Part shown: in pieces, positions 5,535-6,412 of the stretch
Position numbering within the stretch: the first letter of the stretch is position 1
Layout: each line of letters opens with the position of its first letter
Program-made: the position numbers and the translations under genes
Assembly (NCBI GenBank): GCA_027044735.1
Contig: JALUBW010000015.1
Span: 1 to 6,412 of the forward strand
DNA: 6,412 nucleotides
Origin: Anaerolineales bacterium
GTDB lineage: Bacteria; Chloroflexota; Anaerolineae; Anaerolineales; DRMV01
Direction of reading: 5' to 3'
Notes under the pieces: model-generated
What the model was told of the DNA's origin: nothing
The model's database searches: none
What the model saw: the letters and a program-made list of their open reading frames with translations, nothing else

Positions 5535-6135
5535 TTTTGCTTTTGAGCGCAGTTTGTGGAATGGGGGCTTTAGGTTTGTCGCTGGAATAGACGAGGCGGG
5601 GCGCGGCGCACTCGCCGGCCCGGTTGCTGTTGGCGTTGTTGTTTTCCCGCAGGGGATGAGCGAATTGCCGCTTGACGGCGTGGACGATTCTAAAGCGCTC
5701 ACCCCCCACCGGCGGGAGCGTCTTGCCGAGGTGATTGAGTCCCTTGCGTTAGCGTGGGCAGTTGGCTATTCTTTGCCTGCCGAGATTGATTCCTTAGGCA
5801 TTGTGCAGGCTGTGTACCTCGCCGCGCGGCGAGCGCTGGCGTTTTTGGGCGTTGTCCCCGATTATTTGCTGTTGGACTACTTTACCCTGCCGGAGTGTGT
5901 GTTGCCGCAGACGGCTTTGGTCAAAGGCGATGGCCGCGCCCTCAGCATTGCCGCGGCTTCCATCCTTGCTAAGGTGCACCGCGATGAACTGATGCGCTCT
6001 TACGATGGGGCTTTCCCTGCCTACGGTTTTGGGCGGCACAAAGGCTATGGAACGGCATTTCACCGTGCCGCCGTCAGGGAATTTGGCCTTTCGGCCATCC
6101 ACAGAAGGTCGTTTGCGTTTCACGATGAGGGTTGA
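5512..6135 (+). CDS. rnhB: Ribonuclease HII
   Basis: Predicted 207-residue cytosolic nuclease that cuts RNA in RNA-DNA hybrids and starts removal of single ribonucleotides from DNA. Signature elements are FVAGIDEAGRGALAGPV (22-38), with Asp27, Glu28 and the GRG junction-recognition motif (30-32); DDSKALTPHRRE (58-69); YLLLDYF (118-124) with Asp122; VKGDGRALSIAAASILAKVHRD (137-158) with Asp140; and GFGRHKGYGT (172-181) with Tyr179. Together Asp27, Glu28, Asp122 and Asp140 make the DEDD catalytic set, spaced as in E. coli RnhB. Length is typical. ATG 5512 has GGGGAG (5503-5508) close upstream and lies inside the end of the glycosyltransferase gene in another frame. It is the last gene of the three-gene operon; its role has no evident link to the two upstream genes. 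Confidence 0.97.
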   Translation: MTVKQRPDFAFERSLWNGGFRFVAGIDEAGRGALAGPVAVGVVVFPQGMSELPLDGVDDSKALTPHRRERLAEVIESLALAWAVGYSLPAEIDSLGIVQAVYLAARRALAFLGVVPDYLLLDYFTLPECVLPQTALVKGDGRALSIAAASILAKVHRDELMRSYDGAFPAYGFGRHKGYGTAFHRAAVREFGLSAIHRRSFAFHDEG

Positions 6136-6189
6136 GGCTTTCGTTTGAAGGCAAGGGGGCTAATCGCTGGCTTGGCTCGCGATCAACCG

Positions 6190-6198
6190 TGGTAAAAT
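6190..6198 (+). promoter_or_regulatory. Extended -10 promoter candidate for glgP
   Basis: TGGTAAAAT matches TGnTATAAT except for one hexamer base, predicting a start near 6205 and a leader of about 58 nt to ATG 6263. The best -35-like hexamer, TTGGCT at 6172-6177, is only 15 nt away and weak. The spacer 6136-6189 holds no strong rnhB terminator. Confidence 0.4.
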
Positions 6199-6205
6199 CG
6201 GCGCG

Positions 6206-6224
6206 GTGGGCGCTTTGCGCTCAC
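6206..6224 (+). other. Stem-loop at the predicted 5' end of the glgP transcript
   Basis: GTGGGCGC and GCGCTCAC pair with one G-U wobble around a TTT loop, giving an 8-bp GC-rich stem. If transcription starts near 6205 this hairpin would cap the leader. It could instead serve as a weak rnhB terminator, though the sequence after it (TCTGTCAATTT) is only partly U-rich. Confidence 0.4.
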
Positions 6225-6241
6225 TCTGTCAATTTATGTGG

Positions 6242-6254
6242 CCTTGCCGCAAGG
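6242..6254 (+). promoter_or_regulatory. Small hairpin covering the glgP ribosome binding site
   Basis: CCTTG (6242-6246) and CAAGG (6250-6254) form a perfect 5-bp stem with a CCG loop. The 3' arm contains most of AAGGA (6251-6255), the ribosome binding site 7 nt before ATG 6263. Pairing would partly hide the site, but the stem is short and may be only marginally stable. Confidence 0.35.
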
Positions 6255-6262
6255 ATGGCTTC

Positions 6263-6412
6263 ATGCTTTCGTTTTTTACCGATTTTCCCAACCACTTCAG
6301 CCTGCCCCGCCGCATCAACCGCCTTGGCGAACTGGCCTACAACCTCTGGTGGACGTGGCATCCGCGCGCCCAGCGCCTTTTCCGCCATATTGACGATTCG
6401 CTGTGGGAGGAA
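6263..6412 (+). CDS. glgP: Alpha-glucan phosphorylase, N-terminal fragment (cut by window end)
   Basis: The first 50 codons of an open frame that runs off the window. The peptide has LPRRINRLGELAYNLWWTWH (14-33) and then RAQRLFRHIDDSLWE, the pattern of the DUF3417 domain that begins the Thermotoga-type alpha-glucan (glycogen/maltodextrin) phosphorylases of family GT35. These release glucose 1-phosphate from alpha-1,4-glucans, using pyridoxal phosphate. The catalytic part is outside the window, so activity cannot be judged. ATG 6263 has AAGGA 7 nt upstream; an in-frame ATG at 6236 has no ribosome binding site. It is separated from rnhB by 127 nt with its own promoter-like site, so it probably starts a new transcription unit. 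Confidence 0.85.
   Translation, partial: MLSFFTDFPNHFSLPRRINRLGELAYNLWWTWHPRAQRLFRHIDDSLWEE

Noticed and set aside
4860..5702. 280-residue minus-strand ORF
   Set aside because: It is antisense to the well-supported glycosyltransferase and rnhB genes, has shuffled composition and no family motif.
6236..6262. In-frame ATG 6236 as the glgP start
   Set aside because: There is no ribosome binding site before it, and the extra residues MWPCRKDGF do not look like the family start. AAGGA supports ATG 6263.

Overview
The window reads as an ordinary bacterial housekeeping segment with one repeat-rich intergenic region. It is fairly GC-rich, gene-dense and has many overlapping start and stop codons. 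The gene mix suggests a Chloroflexota bacterium, perhaps of the Anaerolineae: a group-III-like phosphofructokinase, an AroH-class chorismate mutase, an ALG5/DPM1-like family 2 glycosyltransferase and a DUF3417-type alpha-glucan phosphorylase. That placement is inference from family resemblance; no rRNA or marker set is present.

Layout. Positions 1-531 hold a 143-bp tandem repeat: three full copies and a shorter diverged fourth, each with a long imperfect hairpin. On the + strand follow a 6-phosphofructokinase gene (598-1713) and a small SCP2-type lipid-binding-domain gene (1701-2036) that overlaps it by 13 nt. A convergent three-gene minus-strand operon comes next, in transcription order dtd (3837-3385), aroH (3339-2899) and proC (2888-2052). 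The two convergent blocks meet at a perfect 7-bp inverted repeat at 2044-2062.

A divergent promoter region (3838-4009) separates dtd from a second + strand operon: a membrane-anchored NERD-like protein (4010-4798), a family 2 glycosyltransferase (4779-5534) and rnhB (5512-6135), each overlapping the next by 20-23 nt. After a 127-nt spacer with a promoter-like site and two small hairpins, the 5' end of an alpha-glucan phosphorylase gene starts at 6263 and runs off the window.

How the genes fit together. Phosphofructokinase (glycolysis) and alpha-glucan phosphorylase (glycogen breakdown) both belong to central sugar metabolism but are in separate transcription units. The minus-strand operon combines tRNA quality control (Dtd), aromatic amino acid synthesis (AroH) and proline synthesis (ProC). 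The NERD-like, glycosyltransferase and RNase HII genes are probably translationally coupled, but no shared pathway is evident. No CRISPR array, tRNA, rRNA, transposase or phage gene was seen. I found no convincing new multi-gene system. The most unusual items are the hairpin repeat array, the NERD-like protein lacking its nuclease residues, and the phosphofructokinase/SCP2 pairing.
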